43,165 bases of DNA, from the IMG/VR virus record IMGVR_UViG_3300031774_001518, positions 1-43,165 of that record; one strand, written 5' to 3'. Made by a program: the position numbers and the translations under genes. The notes beneath the pieces are model-generated. The model had not been told where the DNA came from. It was given only the letters and a program-made list of their open reading frames with translations, and searched no databases. The first letter of the stretch is position 1. The number at the start of each line of letters is the position of its first letter. This stretch comes from a virus. Below are positions 30,765 to 39,952 of the stretch, one piece after another.

Positions 30765-31504
30765 TCTAAATACCTCCTGCTTAAAATCTCTGCCAGATTG
30801 TATTGCCCTTTAGGAGAAAAATGATTGTAATGATCGTCTCCCTCTCCTTGAACATAATCATCATGGCCATGAGCAAATTGTTGTAAGCAATTATAATTTT
30901 TGCCCTCCCATTCAAAGTTTAAAAAGTTGTCTTCATGTTTAGCAGTATGATAGAAACAATGATACTGTTGATAAGAAGTTATATTATATTGCTGTATTTT
31001 GTATTTCCATGCATCTCTACATGAATCTAACATTCTATAATATTCCTGAGGCGAACGTAAATACAACCACCATAATTCTATTGCTTGTTTTACTCTTGGG
31101 TCAAAACGTTTAGGGTCAGTTATATAAGGTGTGTCAGGACCTGGTAATGAACGTTCACCAGGATGCTTTTCATCCTCATGTTGGTTACCTCTGTCTTTGA
31201 GATCTCCACTATTACGCATTATTGTTCTGCTTTGGTCACTCCAAAGAAAAACAAAATGTGTTTGATTTATTTCTTCTTGTCTTTTACTTTTGAGCCATTC
31301 ACGGAATTCATGCAACATCCAAGTAGGACCATGTGCAGGTGTGCCTCTGTGAATTATTTCTAAGTTATGCTTTTGTGAAAATAAATCTAAGTATGTAGGT
31401 GTTGGTGGATACCATGCCCAATCTTTTCCTTTATGATGCTTCCGTCGTATTGTATCAAAACAATAACTATCACCAAAGAATGCTACTTTATCTATTTGAG
31501 GCAT
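30755..31504 (-). CDS. SGNH/GDSL-like hydrolase paralogue 6, true GDS motif
   Basis: 249 residues. MPQIDKVAFFGDSYCFD carries a genuine GDS block I, unlike the GCS of the other six. RGTPAHGPTWMLHEF, FLWSDQSRTIM and a C-terminal HYNHFSPKGQYNLAEIL (His in HFSP) complete the set. It anchors the family assignment for the others because the block order is the same. It overlaps the radical SAM gene before it by 17 bases, the direct junction of the two expanded families. Confidence 0.7.
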   Translation of the reverse strand: MPQIDKVAFFGDSYCFDTIRRKHHKGKDWAWYPPTPTYLDLFSQKHNLEIIHRGTPAHGPTWMLHEFREWLKSKRQEEINQTHFVFLWSDQSRTIMRNSGDLKDRGNQHEDEKHPGERSLPGPDTPYITDPKRFDPRVKQAIELWWLYLRSPQEYYRMLDSCRDAWKYKIQQYNITSYQQYHCFYHTAKHEDNFLNFEWEGKNYNCLQQFAHGHDDYVQGEGDDHYNHFSPKGQYNLAEILSRRYLECS

Positions 31505-32792
31505 ACATCAAATTCCATAGTTCAGGCAATGCTTCTCGCATTGACTCTTTACGTTGTTTATCTAACATCTCAGTATATTTCTTAAATGTAACTAATTCGT
31601 TTTCCCAATTATCTTTTCTATTCTCTTTTAGTGCTTTTATTGTTGCTTCTATACTTTGTTTGTTCTCTGGTCGATTAGCAAGTATTTTACTACGTTTAAG
31701 CCATTCCTCTAATCTACCTGCGGCAACTTCTCGCACTTGATCTGGGCAGTTTCTAAAATCTAAACTAGTAGGATAGTCGCAAATTAAAAATGTTAAGAAT
31801 ATTTTTCTACCGTATTCTTCTTCTAGTTCTTCAGCAAAGTCTAATAGTTTTGTAATTGTTAATACGTTGTAAATTTGTATTACAGGACTAAACAATACTG
31901 TTCCTACAACATTACTAGAACAATATGTTCTTAAGTTTTTCTCAACTTTGCTCCAGTGACTTGCTCCTCTGATGTATTCATTTTCATGTCCATAAGCATC
32001 TACACTTATACACATCAATACATTTTTAAATTGCTCTATTAGATCTGTAAAACGTTTTTGTATATTAGTCATATTGCTGTTAAACACTAATTCAATGTTT
32101 TTAGCAATACCCATTTCAACACACTTCTCCATTATCCAATAAACACGTTCTATGATTGTGGGTTCCCCTCCAGTGAAATATAATTTATTAACTCCTGGTA
32201 GCCACTCTTCAACTTGACGTAAAAATTCTGGATCATCTTCCCAATTTGTTATATTTTCAGCAAAATGACCCCATGTAAAGTTATCTCTTATAAACTGTCC
32301 TGCTTCAGGATCAGCATTTTCCATCTTTACATATTCTTTGTTTATTTGTGAACTGTTTTGAGGCTGGCACATTCTACACTTCAGGTTACACATGTTGCCC
32401 AGCCTAAAATCTAAATACATAGGTGGCTCTTCTACTCGATGTCCATTGCGTTTGCTTTGTTCAATCCTTTCAACAATTTCGTCACCTCTGTCACTGTATT
32501 CAAACCAGTCTCTGATGTAGTTAGTTCTATAACTCGGAAATCCCATATCTTCTAAATCATAACAATGTTCGCAACCTTTTACCACTTCGCCATCTAACAT
32601 TTGCTTACGGATTTTACGCATATGATCGTTATTCCAAACAGTTTCTATACGATCTCCTTTATTGAGGTCGAACATACTACCATCATCGTTTTTAAAATTG
32701 TCCCGTGCGACACAACACCAACTAACAGTTCCTGTCGGCTGTGTCATTACATGTATCCAAGGATACGGACAAAATGTCTTACTGTATTCCAT
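31488..32792 (-). CDS. Radical SAM enzyme with N-terminal SPASM-like motif, paralogue 1
   Basis: 434 residues. The N-terminus has C8-PYPW, C26-C27, the phrase IETVWNNDHMRKIRKQM and C74-x2-C77: the order of a SPASM/twitch cluster motif, which usually lies after the AdoMet domain. Then comes the radical SAM motif C135-x3-C139-x2-C142 (CNLKCRMC), TGGEP near 207-211 for AdoMet, and SVDAYGHENEYIRG. The end carries REALPELW, seen in the paralogues too. Such enzymes make a 5'-deoxyadenosyl radical and usually modify peptides or sugars. Substrate unknown. Overlaps of 14 and 17 bases join it to its neighbours. Confidence 0.82.
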   Translation of the reverse strand: MEYSKTFCPYPWIHVMTQPTGTVSWCCVARDNFKNDDGSMFDLNKGDRIETVWNNDHMRKIRKQMLDGEVVKGCEHCYDLEDMGFPSYRTNYIRDWFEYSDRGDEIVERIEQSKRNGHRVEEPPMYLDFRLGNMCNLKCRMCQPQNSSQINKEYVKMENADPEAGQFIRDNFTWGHFAENITNWEDDPEFLRQVEEWLPGVNKLYFTGGEPTIIERVYWIMEKCVEMGIAKNIELVFNSNMTNIQKRFTDLIEQFKNVLMCISVDAYGHENEYIRGASHWSKVEKNLRTYCSSNVVGTVLFSPVIQIYNVLTITKLLDFAEELEEEYGRKIFLTFLICDYPTSLDFRNCPDQVREVAAGRLEEWLKRSKILANRPENKQSIEATIKALKENRKDNWENELVTFKKYTEMLDKQRKESMREALPELWNLMYASNR

Positions 32793-33942
32793 TCCAATAC
32801 TCTTCTATAAATTTATATAGTGTAGGAAAAGTTTCTACAAAGTTTTCCTTCCTATATGTATCTCCAAATTTAGTTGTTCTTATGAATTGATAAAATTTAT
32901 CCATATCATATTGTTCATTATTAATAAAATCTAAAGTCCTAGTCACATACTCTGGTTGCTCACCACTATAATAATTTGTTATCTTTTTCTTAACTTCTTT
33001 AGGTAAGTTTTTTGCAGACATGTGCTTAGGTTCAAACACCATATTATAATGAATATGCATAGGTATATTTTGTTTAACATATTCAGTTAATTCTTTCAAG
33101 TTACATATATTTAGTATTCCTATAGTTTGAAACAATGCAAACTCTATATTTCCTTCTAATTGCGTGAACTTATGTATATTTTCAAATACTTCATCAAACT
33201 TCCCAGGGTGTCTAATATAATTAAAACGTTCTCCTACATCATCTATACTGAAAAATAATTGCACTTTTCTAAAGTGTTTCCATAAATGAACTTTGTCTTC
33301 TGGAAATACACTACCATTTGTATTATATGATAAATGTATATTTTTCGCAAAACCTTTTTCTATACATCTTTCTAGTATATCAAAATGTCTTTCTATCAAT
33401 AACGGTTCACCTCCAAAGAATTCAAATTTTACTATGCCACTTAACATAGTATCTAACTCTTCCCAAAAGTTTTCATTACGTTTAGGCCACATACCATTAT
33501 GATTAAATTTTAGTATTTCAGATTTTTTACTAGGGTCTATTAATATTTCTTCTTTGGCCCATTGACTACTTGCAAAAGTTGTGCATATTCTACATTTACT
33601 ATTACAAATATTTCCTAGTTTTAAATCTAATGAAGCCGGTTGTTCTGTTGCTTTAGGCTCATCAAAATCAAACATAAATCCATACCATATGTTTTCTCTT
33701 TGTCGTTTACTTTGTATTCCTGCTTCTTCTTCAAACCAACAGTTATTACATGCCTCTGGTTTCTCACCATTTAAAAATGCTTGTCTATAATTATCAAGCC
33801 ATTCACCTTCCCAAACTTCTTTTAATGATCCTCCATCTGCTAAACTAACACCTGCATCGTCTTGCATAATACAGCAAGGGGCAATAGTGCCGTTAGTTCT
33901 TGCCTCTAAATTTACAAACGGTAATACACAGAAGTTCTTCAT
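32779..33942 (-). CDS. Radical SAM enzyme with N-terminal SPASM-like motif, paralogue 2
   Basis: 387 residues, the smallest of the six. C5-VLPF, C23-C24, LKEVWEGEWLDNYRQAFL and C65-x2-C68 form the N-terminal motif. C113-x3-C117-x2-C120 (CNSKCRIC) is the AdoMet cluster, FGGEP lies at 176-180, and SIDDVGERFNYIRHPG follows. It ends with RKENFVETFPTLYKF, the shared tail. Its start overlaps paralogue 3 by four bases (ATGA) and its end overlaps paralogue 1 by 14. Function unknown. Confidence 0.82.
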   Translation of the reverse strand: MKNFCVLPFVNLEARTNGTIAPCCIMQDDAGVSLADGGSLKEVWEGEWLDNYRQAFLNGEKPEACNNCWFEEEAGIQSKRQRENIWYGFMFDFDEPKATEQPASLDLKLGNICNSKCRICTTFASSQWAKEEILIDPSKKSEILKFNHNGMWPKRNENFWEELDTMLSGIVKFEFFGGEPLLIERHFDILERCIEKGFAKNIHLSYNTNGSVFPEDKVHLWKHFRKVQLFFSIDDVGERFNYIRHPGKFDEVFENIHKFTQLEGNIEFALFQTIGILNICNLKELTEYVKQNIPMHIHYNMVFEPKHMSAKNLPKEVKKKITNYYSGEQPEYVTRTLDFINNEQYDMDKFYQFIRTTKFGDTYRKENFVETFPTLYKFIEEYWNGIQ

Positions 33943-35162
33943 AATTCTGCTAACTCCGGATATACTTCTGCAAAATTTTCTTCACGTAAATAATCAAACT
34001 CTATATTAAATCTTCTAAACTCATCAAATAGTTCTGTGTGATCATCATCTAAAAATTGTAGTGAACTTTTATAACCTTCTGTTGCTCTGCCTATATGATC
34101 TTTAGGTTCAAGCCATGCTAAATGTTTTTCCCATTTATATTTTATTTCTTCTTTGAACTCTGCAGGTAAAACACTCATTCTAAAACGTGGGTTGTTTAAT
34201 AAAACATTCATATACCAATCACCTGGTTTGATATATCCTTTGTCTACCCAACTCCTATGAAAGTCTGTTATATGCCAGGCGTTGTAGGCACTTACTGTTG
34301 CACTTACATAGAAATCAATCTCTGGTGATTCTTTTCTTAACCTCTCTATGTTGTTTTCAACATCTGCCCAAATAGTTCCTTTACGTTGATATTCTCCTCT
34401 GGCTCCTTCGGCATCTAAACTTGCACCTATACTTATATGGCTAAAGTTTTTCCATAAATCTAATACATCAAACTTTTTGTATTTTAATGTTGTAAAGTTT
34501 GTATTATAAAATATTCTTATATCAGTCTTACCCATTTCAACAAGTTTATTCATTACTCCCCAATGCTCGTCCATCATAATAGGCTCGCCGCCTGCCCAGT
34601 ATATTTGCTCTATATGTTCTAACATGGGTTCAAACTCTTCCATAAAGCCATCTACGTCTTTACGAATTTGTATAATTTTTTCTGTAGGAGTAATATTAAA
34701 ACTACTTTTAACTGCATCTTTAAACCAATTACTACTAAGTTCTGGTCCACAGTATCTGCAACGTAAATTACATACATTACTAAACCTAAAGTCTAAGTAA
34801 ACAATAGTTAAGTCGTCTAAACTGCCATCTGCATTTGTTTTCTCAACTTTATCCCAATGTGGTTCTAACCAATCTCTATTACTTCTTACTCTTAAACTGT
34901 CATGTCCTTTTGCTTCTTTTTCATAACATCTTACACACTCTTTACATTTCTTACCTTGCAACATGTTAAGACGAACTTGTTTCATTCTTTCACTGTTCCA
35001 AACTTCTTCTAAACTATTTTCTCGTAGGTCACCTATATTATTTTCCCACGGTGAATCACAACAAAGCATTGTTTTGCCATTAGGCCACGGGTGCATATGA
35101 ATCCATGGTAGGATACACATTACATCATCTTCGTGATCTTCAATATTTGTGCTGAATTCCAT
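33939..35162 (-). CDS. Radical SAM enzyme with N-terminal SPASM-like motif, paralogue 3
   Basis: 407 residues. C16-ILPW, C34-C35, GDLRENSLEEVWNSERMKQVR and C73/C76-x2-C79 at the front; this front part matches a normal SPASM domain best of the six. C131-x3-C135-x2-C138 (CNLRCRYC), AGGEP at 190-194 and SLDAEGARGEYQRKG follow, with REENFAEVYPELAEL at the end. The extra Cys (73) could add a ligand. A 23-base overlap with paralogue 4 and 4-base overlap with paralogue 2. Confidence 0.84.
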   Translation of the reverse strand: MEFSTNIEDHEDDVMCILPWIHMHPWPNGKTMLCCDSPWENNIGDLRENSLEEVWNSERMKQVRLNMLQGKKCKECVRCYEKEAKGHDSLRVRSNRDWLEPHWDKVEKTNADGSLDDLTIVYLDFRFSNVCNLRCRYCGPELSSNWFKDAVKSSFNITPTEKIIQIRKDVDGFMEEFEPMLEHIEQIYWAGGEPIMMDEHWGVMNKLVEMGKTDIRIFYNTNFTTLKYKKFDVLDLWKNFSHISIGASLDAEGARGEYQRKGTIWADVENNIERLRKESPEIDFYVSATVSAYNAWHITDFHRSWVDKGYIKPGDWYMNVLLNNPRFRMSVLPAEFKEEIKYKWEKHLAWLEPKDHIGRATEGYKSSLQFLDDDHTELFDEFRRFNIEFDYLREENFAEVYPELAEL

Positions 35163-36387
35163 GTTCTTCCAATAGTTCTATTAATTCTGGGAATACTTCC
35201 CTCCAACCTTCTTCATGTCCTCTAATTTTATCTAACTCGTCATTATACCTACAAAAGTGTTCCCACTTTGTTTCGTCCCATTCATCATTATTGAACATAC
35301 TTAATAATGTTCCGAGCTCATGTCTGTTACCCATCGTTTTTCTAAACTTATCATGTGCATGGCGTCTAACGACGGGAGGCAGGATTGCTGGTGATAGGTA
35401 ATCAGGGTCATATACAAAGTTCATATCTACAGGCACTGGTGCCCAATCTAAAAATTCATCTAGGTAGATATAACTATATGCACTAACTGTTTGTGTAATT
35501 CTTACTGTAAGTTCTGGCACTTGCATTATTTTTTCTAAATTTTTCTCTACGTCTGACCACTCCGTAGGATATCTTATAAATTTGTTTCTGTGATCAAAGT
35601 CGTCTATACTTGGACATACTCTTGCTTCTTTAAATTCTTTCCATAGTGGAATTGCTTTGTCAGGCACTTGCGTCATATTAATATTATACCACAGTATAAT
35701 ATTTTTACTACGTCCACTTTCTACAAGCATATCTAAAAATTTCCAATGTGCTTTTATAAGTGTAGGCTCTCCACCATTTATATAAAGCACTTCTAAATTA
35801 GGTGCACAATTAAATAAGTCCTCATAAAAGTTTTTGTCTTCAGGCCATTGGAAATCATGTTTGTGATCTAACCAACTGTATCCGTCATTTACGAACTCCA
35901 AAGAGTCGACAATTTTTTTATAATCCGCGACCCACCTTGAACTACTTGCTGGATTACAAGTCCTACAACGGACATTGCATACGTTACCAAGACGAAGTTC
36001 AACAAAACGAAGATCCATAGGTATGCTACCATCCTCACTTGTAAGTCTGGATGCGTAATTGGGGTTAAAGTCCTTATAAACCTTGGACTCGTGGACACGT
36101 TTGCTCTCAATTCCTTTTCTTTCTTCATCGTAGCATCTTTTACATGCTTCAGGCTCCACATCATTTAACATCTCCTTTCTAATTTGTTTAAAATAATCAC
36201 TATTCATATGTGTTTTTATATCGTGATCATTTAAGTTGAAAAATACATCTCCGTTATCTTTAAAGTTTCTGGCTCTATTTTTACCAGCAGTCATATCAGA
36301 TATACAGCAAGGAGTAACACCGCCATGAGGATGTGTTCCTAAGTGTAGCCAGGGCAAAGGACAAAATGTATCGTCTTTAATGCTCAT
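35140..36387 (-). CDS. Radical SAM enzyme with N-terminal SPASM-like motif, paralogue 4
   Basis: 415 residues. C9-PLPW, C27-C28, HMNSDYFKQIRKEML and C82-x2-C85, then C137-x3-C141-x2-C144 (CNVRCRTC), NGGEP at 204-208, SIDDFDHRNKFIRYP, and the tail WREVFPELIELL. A longer insert with charged residues lies between the CC pair and the C-x2-C pair. Overlaps of 4 and 23 bases with paralogues 5 and 3. No substrate peptide is evident beside it. Confidence 0.82.
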   Translation of the reverse strand: MSIKDDTFCPLPWLHLGTHPHGGVTPCCISDMTAGKNRARNFKDNGDVFFNLNDHDIKTHMNSDYFKQIRKEMLNDVEPEACKRCYDEERKGIESKRVHESKVYKDFNPNYASRLTSEDGSIPMDLRFVELRLGNVCNVRCRTCNPASSSRWVADYKKIVDSLEFVNDGYSWLDHKHDFQWPEDKNFYEDLFNCAPNLEVLYINGGEPTLIKAHWKFLDMLVESGRSKNIILWYNINMTQVPDKAIPLWKEFKEARVCPSIDDFDHRNKFIRYPTEWSDVEKNLEKIMQVPELTVRITQTVSAYSYIYLDEFLDWAPVPVDMNFVYDPDYLSPAILPPVVRRHAHDKFRKTMGNRHELGTLLSMFNNDEWDETKWEHFCRYNDELDKIRGHEEGWREVFPELIELLEEHGIQHKY

Positions 36388-37706
36388 ATAACTTTACCTT
36401 TTTCCATAGAACCGTATGTCATTGGATTGTCTGATGCTTTAATCATTTCCTTATTATAAAAGAAATCATGTTTCACAATTTCCCATAGTTCGCTAAATGC
36501 CTCTCTAAAGTTTTCTTTTCTATACAAGTCACCACTAACTATTTGTTGTCTAAACAGATTCCATCTATGTATTATTTCATTTTCAACTGTATCCGTAGGT
36601 AAATTACCATACGGTTTTACTGTTTCTACTCGAGGAGTTAAAACAAATTTTATTATACCATCTAACTCTTTACGCAAACTATCTTCAACTTCTGCATCTT
36701 GCAAAGGCTTTACTATACTAGGTTTCATTTCCTCAGGAAATACACTTGGGTTAAACCAAGTAGGAAACCTTGCTATATTATGGTAGATTATAAATGTAGG
36801 CCAACGTTCTCTAAATATTTTATGAAACTCTGCAAGATACATTACATTAAATGCTGTAATAGTATGACTAATACCTATACTTGCTTGTCTAGTTTCATTT
36901 AAAGTATGGAAGTAATCTAAGTTCTCACTTACTTCATCCCAATTTGCACCATGTCTAAGATATTCAAATCTCTCTTTAGTGGCTCCGTCTATGCTTACAT
37001 TAAACCCTACACTTGCAAAATTATCAGTTAATACTTTTAAAAACTTTTTGTTTGCAAATGTTCCGTTTGTGCAAGTGTTTAGATGTATGTTTTTTGCAAC
37101 ACCTTTGTCTACTAGTGTTGTTACAAATTTTCTAAACTCCTTCATATAAAATGGTTCTCCTCCCATTACTTCTAATTGTGTTATAGCAGGTAACCATTCA
37201 TCCATAGTAGTCCAAAACTTTGAACTTTCAAAGTCTAACAAAGGAATATCAACAACCTCTTCGTTGTAAGGCATGCCTCTGTCTTTTGCTTCTTTTACCC
37301 ACTTACTACTATTGTGTGGGTTACAACTCCTGCATTTAAGATTACAAGTGTTGCTCAAAGTTAATTGTATGTCTGCAGGCATGTCTGGTTCTAATTGATA
37401 ATTTATAGAACCATAACGTGCTTTTGCATATTCATTATACTGTTCTCTTTTACTCTTGTTGCCATTTTCTTCATCTGTCCAACAAGGAGAACAGTTATCA
37501 GGCAAGTTACCATCTCTGATTTCTTGCCTAATATTCTTGTAATATTCACTGTGGAATATTTCTTTTATAGAGTGCGAACCTAGTGTAACTTCTTTACCAT
37601 CTTCGTCATACACACGATCACGTGCTATACAACACGTTCTTACATGACCCAATGGTTCATTACTGATGTGTTTCCACAACAGGCTACAATATCTAGGTTC
37701 ACTCAT
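36384..37706 (-). CDS. Radical SAM enzyme with N-terminal SPASM-like motif, paralogue 5
   Basis: 440 residues. C7-SLLW replaces the usual C-x-PW, followed by C25-C26, IKEIFHSEYYKNIRQEI and C72-x2-C75. C121-x3-C125-x2-C128 (CNLKCRSC), MGGEP at 181-185, and SIDGATKERFEYLRHG follow, with RKENFREAFSELWE before a C-terminal extension of about 30 residues. First gene of the five-gene radical SAM run in transcription order, nine bases after the UDP-sugar dehydrogenase, which suggests the sugar enzymes and this array are co-expressed. Confidence 0.82.
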   Translation of the reverse strand: MSEPRYCSLLWKHISNEPLGHVRTCCIARDRVYDEDGKEVTLGSHSIKEIFHSEYYKNIRQEIRDGNLPDNCSPCWTDEENGNKSKREQYNEYAKARYGSINYQLEPDMPADIQLTLSNTCNLKCRSCNPHNSSKWVKEAKDRGMPYNEEVVDIPLLDFESSKFWTTMDEWLPAITQLEVMGGEPFYMKEFRKFVTTLVDKGVAKNIHLNTCTNGTFANKKFLKVLTDNFASVGFNVSIDGATKERFEYLRHGANWDEVSENLDYFHTLNETRQASIGISHTITAFNVMYLAEFHKIFRERWPTFIIYHNIARFPTWFNPSVFPEEMKPSIVKPLQDAEVEDSLRKELDGIIKFVLTPRVETVKPYGNLPTDTVENEIIHRWNLFRQQIVSGDLYRKENFREAFSELWEIVKHDFFYNKEMIKASDNPMTYGSMEKGKVI

Positions 37707-37715
37707 TCTCTATCT

Positions 37716-39041
37716 CTAAGCCATATGTCGAGTGTTGCCGTAATGAATTACTTCAACACCTTCTATTGGCGGAATTTTTCTCCAAGGATCAACAACTATA
37801 CTTCCTTCTGCAAATTTAAGTTCAGTTCCGTTAGCAGTAGCAACTGTAAGAGCCTCATCTGCTCCTGTTACTCTATGCTCGTCATACCAACCTTTTACAA
37901 AGTCTAATTGCTCACCATATGTTATCTCTGGATTGTGTGCTAACAAATAGACTGCTGGATTATTTAGTATTTCCTGTGAAGGTATTTCTTGCATTACTTC
38001 ATCATAATAACATAATTTAAATCCTGCTTCTTCAATATAGTGTCCTACTAACATACTCGGTGATCCTGCATCATAAGGCACTAACGGTTTGTATGCTTTA
38101 CCTACAATTACAATTGGTAATTCTGATATCATTGTTTTCGTTGTAGGATACAAAGTTCCTGCTAGTTCCATTAATCTTTTAGCCATATTTTTGGCTTGGA
38201 CTTCACGTGATAGCATTACTGCATCAAATAAGTCGTATCCTAAGTCAAGTTCTTCAGCCATCCAACGTAGGGCAATATTATCACGAGGGTGACATGCACC
38301 TCCGTCGCCCATACCTGGCTTCATATAACCTGGTCCCATTATACGTCTATCCGATGTTGCTAAAGCATCACATACTATTTCTGCATTTATGTTGCCTTGC
38401 TTTTCCGCGACGTCTTGTATCATATTTACTAAAGATACCTTCGCAGATATAAACGTATTATAAAACACTTTGATACATTCGCATTCGTCCCACGTTCCTA
38501 TTACATAACGTGGTTCGTTTTGCATAATTGTTTTATAAAAGTCAACAAGTTCTTTTGCGTCTCCTGTTTCACTTCCATTCTCAGTTCCTATCATAACCAT
38601 TTCTGGGTTTACCATATCCCACTTTACTGTGCCCATAGCAATTAAGTATGGATTATACACAAATCGAGTGTTGGTCATTATAGGGACAAATTCCCTTCTT
38701 GTTGTGCCTGGTAGCACAGTCGATATAAGGACTATTAGTTGTTCCTGAGTAGCAACCGCATTTACTTCTGAAAGAACTTGCTTGACTAACGTATAGTCGA
38801 AGTCTTTGTTCGGTAAATGGCTGGTTGGTGCTTTTCCATCATATTGAGGATCATGTGGAGTTTGAACTGCAACAAAAACAATATCTTGTCCTATTACAGC
38901 ATCTACCAAGTTATCAACCATACTAAAATTTTCTGGTTCTCTTGGCTCTACATCATATCCTACAACATCATGGACCTCAGCAACCATCTCGGCGCAGGCT
39001 TGTCCTAACTTGCCTACCCCAATGAATCCGATTGAGGCCAT
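37716..39041 (-). CDS. UDP-glucose/GDP-mannose-type sugar dehydrogenase
   Basis: 441 residues, the normal length. IGFIGVGKLGQACA (4-17) is the NAD-binding Rossmann motif with G8, G10 and G13. The catalytic Cys is C250 in MGDGGACHPRDNIAL, where the usual CFPKD reads CHPRD. A C-terminal UDP-binding region with IVIVGKAYKP follows. The enzyme oxidises the C6 of a nucleotide sugar to the uronic acid, for example UDP-glucose to UDP-glucuronate; UDP-HexNAc or GDP-mannose are alternatives. An AGGAGAG site precedes the ATG, and a T4-late-like box lies about 35 bases upstream, so a transcript may begin here and run into the radical SAM genes. Confidence 0.85.
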   Translation of the reverse strand: MASIGFIGVGKLGQACAEMVAEVHDVVGYDVEPREPENFSMVDNLVDAVIGQDIVFVAVQTPHDPQYDGKAPTSHLPNKDFDYTLVKQVLSEVNAVATQEQLIVLISTVLPGTTRREFVPIMTNTRFVYNPYLIAMGTVKWDMVNPEMVMIGTENGSETGDAKELVDFYKTIMQNEPRYVIGTWDECECIKVFYNTFISAKVSLVNMIQDVAEKQGNINAEIVCDALATSDRRIMGPGYMKPGMGDGGACHPRDNIALRWMAEELDLGYDLFDAVMLSREVQAKNMAKRLMELAGTLYPTTKTMISELPIVIVGKAYKPLVPYDAGSPSMLVGHYIEEAGFKLCYYDEVMQEIPSQEILNNPAVYLLAHNPEITYGEQLDFVKGWYDEHRVTGADEALTVATANGTELKFAEGSIVVDPWRKIPPIEGVEVIHYGNTRHMA

Positions 39042-39077
39042 TTTTCTCTCCTATTGAGTTGTTGTATTAAATACAGT

Positions 39078-39087
39078 TATATTTATC
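39078..39087 (-). promoter_or_regulatory. T4-late-promoter-like motif on minus strand
   Basis: On the minus strand it reads GATAAATATA, identical to 9513-9522. A start of transcription about 8 bases on would leave a leader of some 30 bases with AGGAGAG before the dehydrogenase ATG. The 50 bases between the SGNH gene and the dehydrogenase are otherwise unremarkable. Confidence 0.35.
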
Positions 39088-39091
39088 GGGT

Positions 39092-39952
39092 TTATTTAGT
39101 TGCTGTTAGCAGTCTAGGTAGCAGATATTTGTGAGTAAATATTTCTTGTGCAGATGCACTAGGATGGTCTCCGTCATCATATGACCCTGATCTTCCTTTA
39201 AAATCTTCCATTGCTACCTCAAAAACAGTTCTACCTTCTGCTCCTGCCCAGCACCATTTAGAGAAATCTAAGTAGTTGTTTGCATATTGTTGTAGTTTTT
39301 TGAAGTCGCATACATAAGGACTACCGCCTGAATTGTAACTAAAGTCATCTTTTATATCTACATTAAGTTTATTTTTTAACATATCTGCACTTTGTTTATT
39401 CCAATAGTTTTGATAACTTGTAAAAACAAATGGTATATTTCTTTCTATTAGATACTGTTGTAAATCAATCATGTTATTAATAGAAGATAAAATACGTTCT
39501 AAAGGTGCTTCGTGTATTCTATAACCGGGCAAGTATTTTAAAAATAAATCTACTATAATCTTGTTGTCCGGAAATAGTTCTGACAAAGGACGGTCTTCTC
39601 TACACCATACGCCTCCTGTGAAAAACCAATTTCTATTATTTTGTTTTTTGTAACCCACATATCTAGTTTTAGGATTAGTTTGCATATTACATAATTCAAA
39701 TTCTTCGTTACTAATATTAACGTCTACTCTTCCTAACCCTGACCACATTACTACTACAGCATCTACATCATTATGCTCTAAGTATTCTATTGTGGTTTCT
39801 TTTATATAACGATTGCCTGCGGCATTTGAACCAAAGTTAATTATTTCTGCATTTGGTAATTCTTTTTCTAAAAACATAGGCCATGTATGTCTTTCTGTTC
39901 TGTGTGGACTTGTCTTAGCAGTATAACTGCAACCATTACATAATATTTTCAT
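39092..39952 (-). CDS. SGNH/GDSL-like hydrolase paralogue 7
   Basis: 286 residues. MKILCNGCSYTAKTSPH, GSNAAGNRYIKETTIEYL, VMWSGLGRVDV and the C-terminal DDGDHPSASAQEIF give the four blocks with a good D-x-x-H. Together with paralogues 1 and 4 it has the clearest catalytic His. It overlaps the sulfotransferase by 17 bases, so acyl and sulfo chemistry are translated together. Confidence 0.7.
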   Translation of the reverse strand: MKILCNGCSYTAKTSPHRTERHTWPMFLEKELPNAEIINFGSNAAGNRYIKETTIEYLEHNDVDAVVVMWSGLGRVDVNISNEEFELCNMQTNPKTRYVGYKKQNNRNWFFTGGVWCREDRPLSELFPDNKIIVDLFLKYLPGYRIHEAPLERILSSINNMIDLQQYLIERNIPFVFTSYQNYWNKQSADMLKNKLNVDIKDDFSYNSGGSPYVCDFKKLQQYANNYLDFSKWCWAGAEGRTVFEVAMEDFKGRSGSYDDGDHPSASAQEIFTHKYLLPRLLTATK

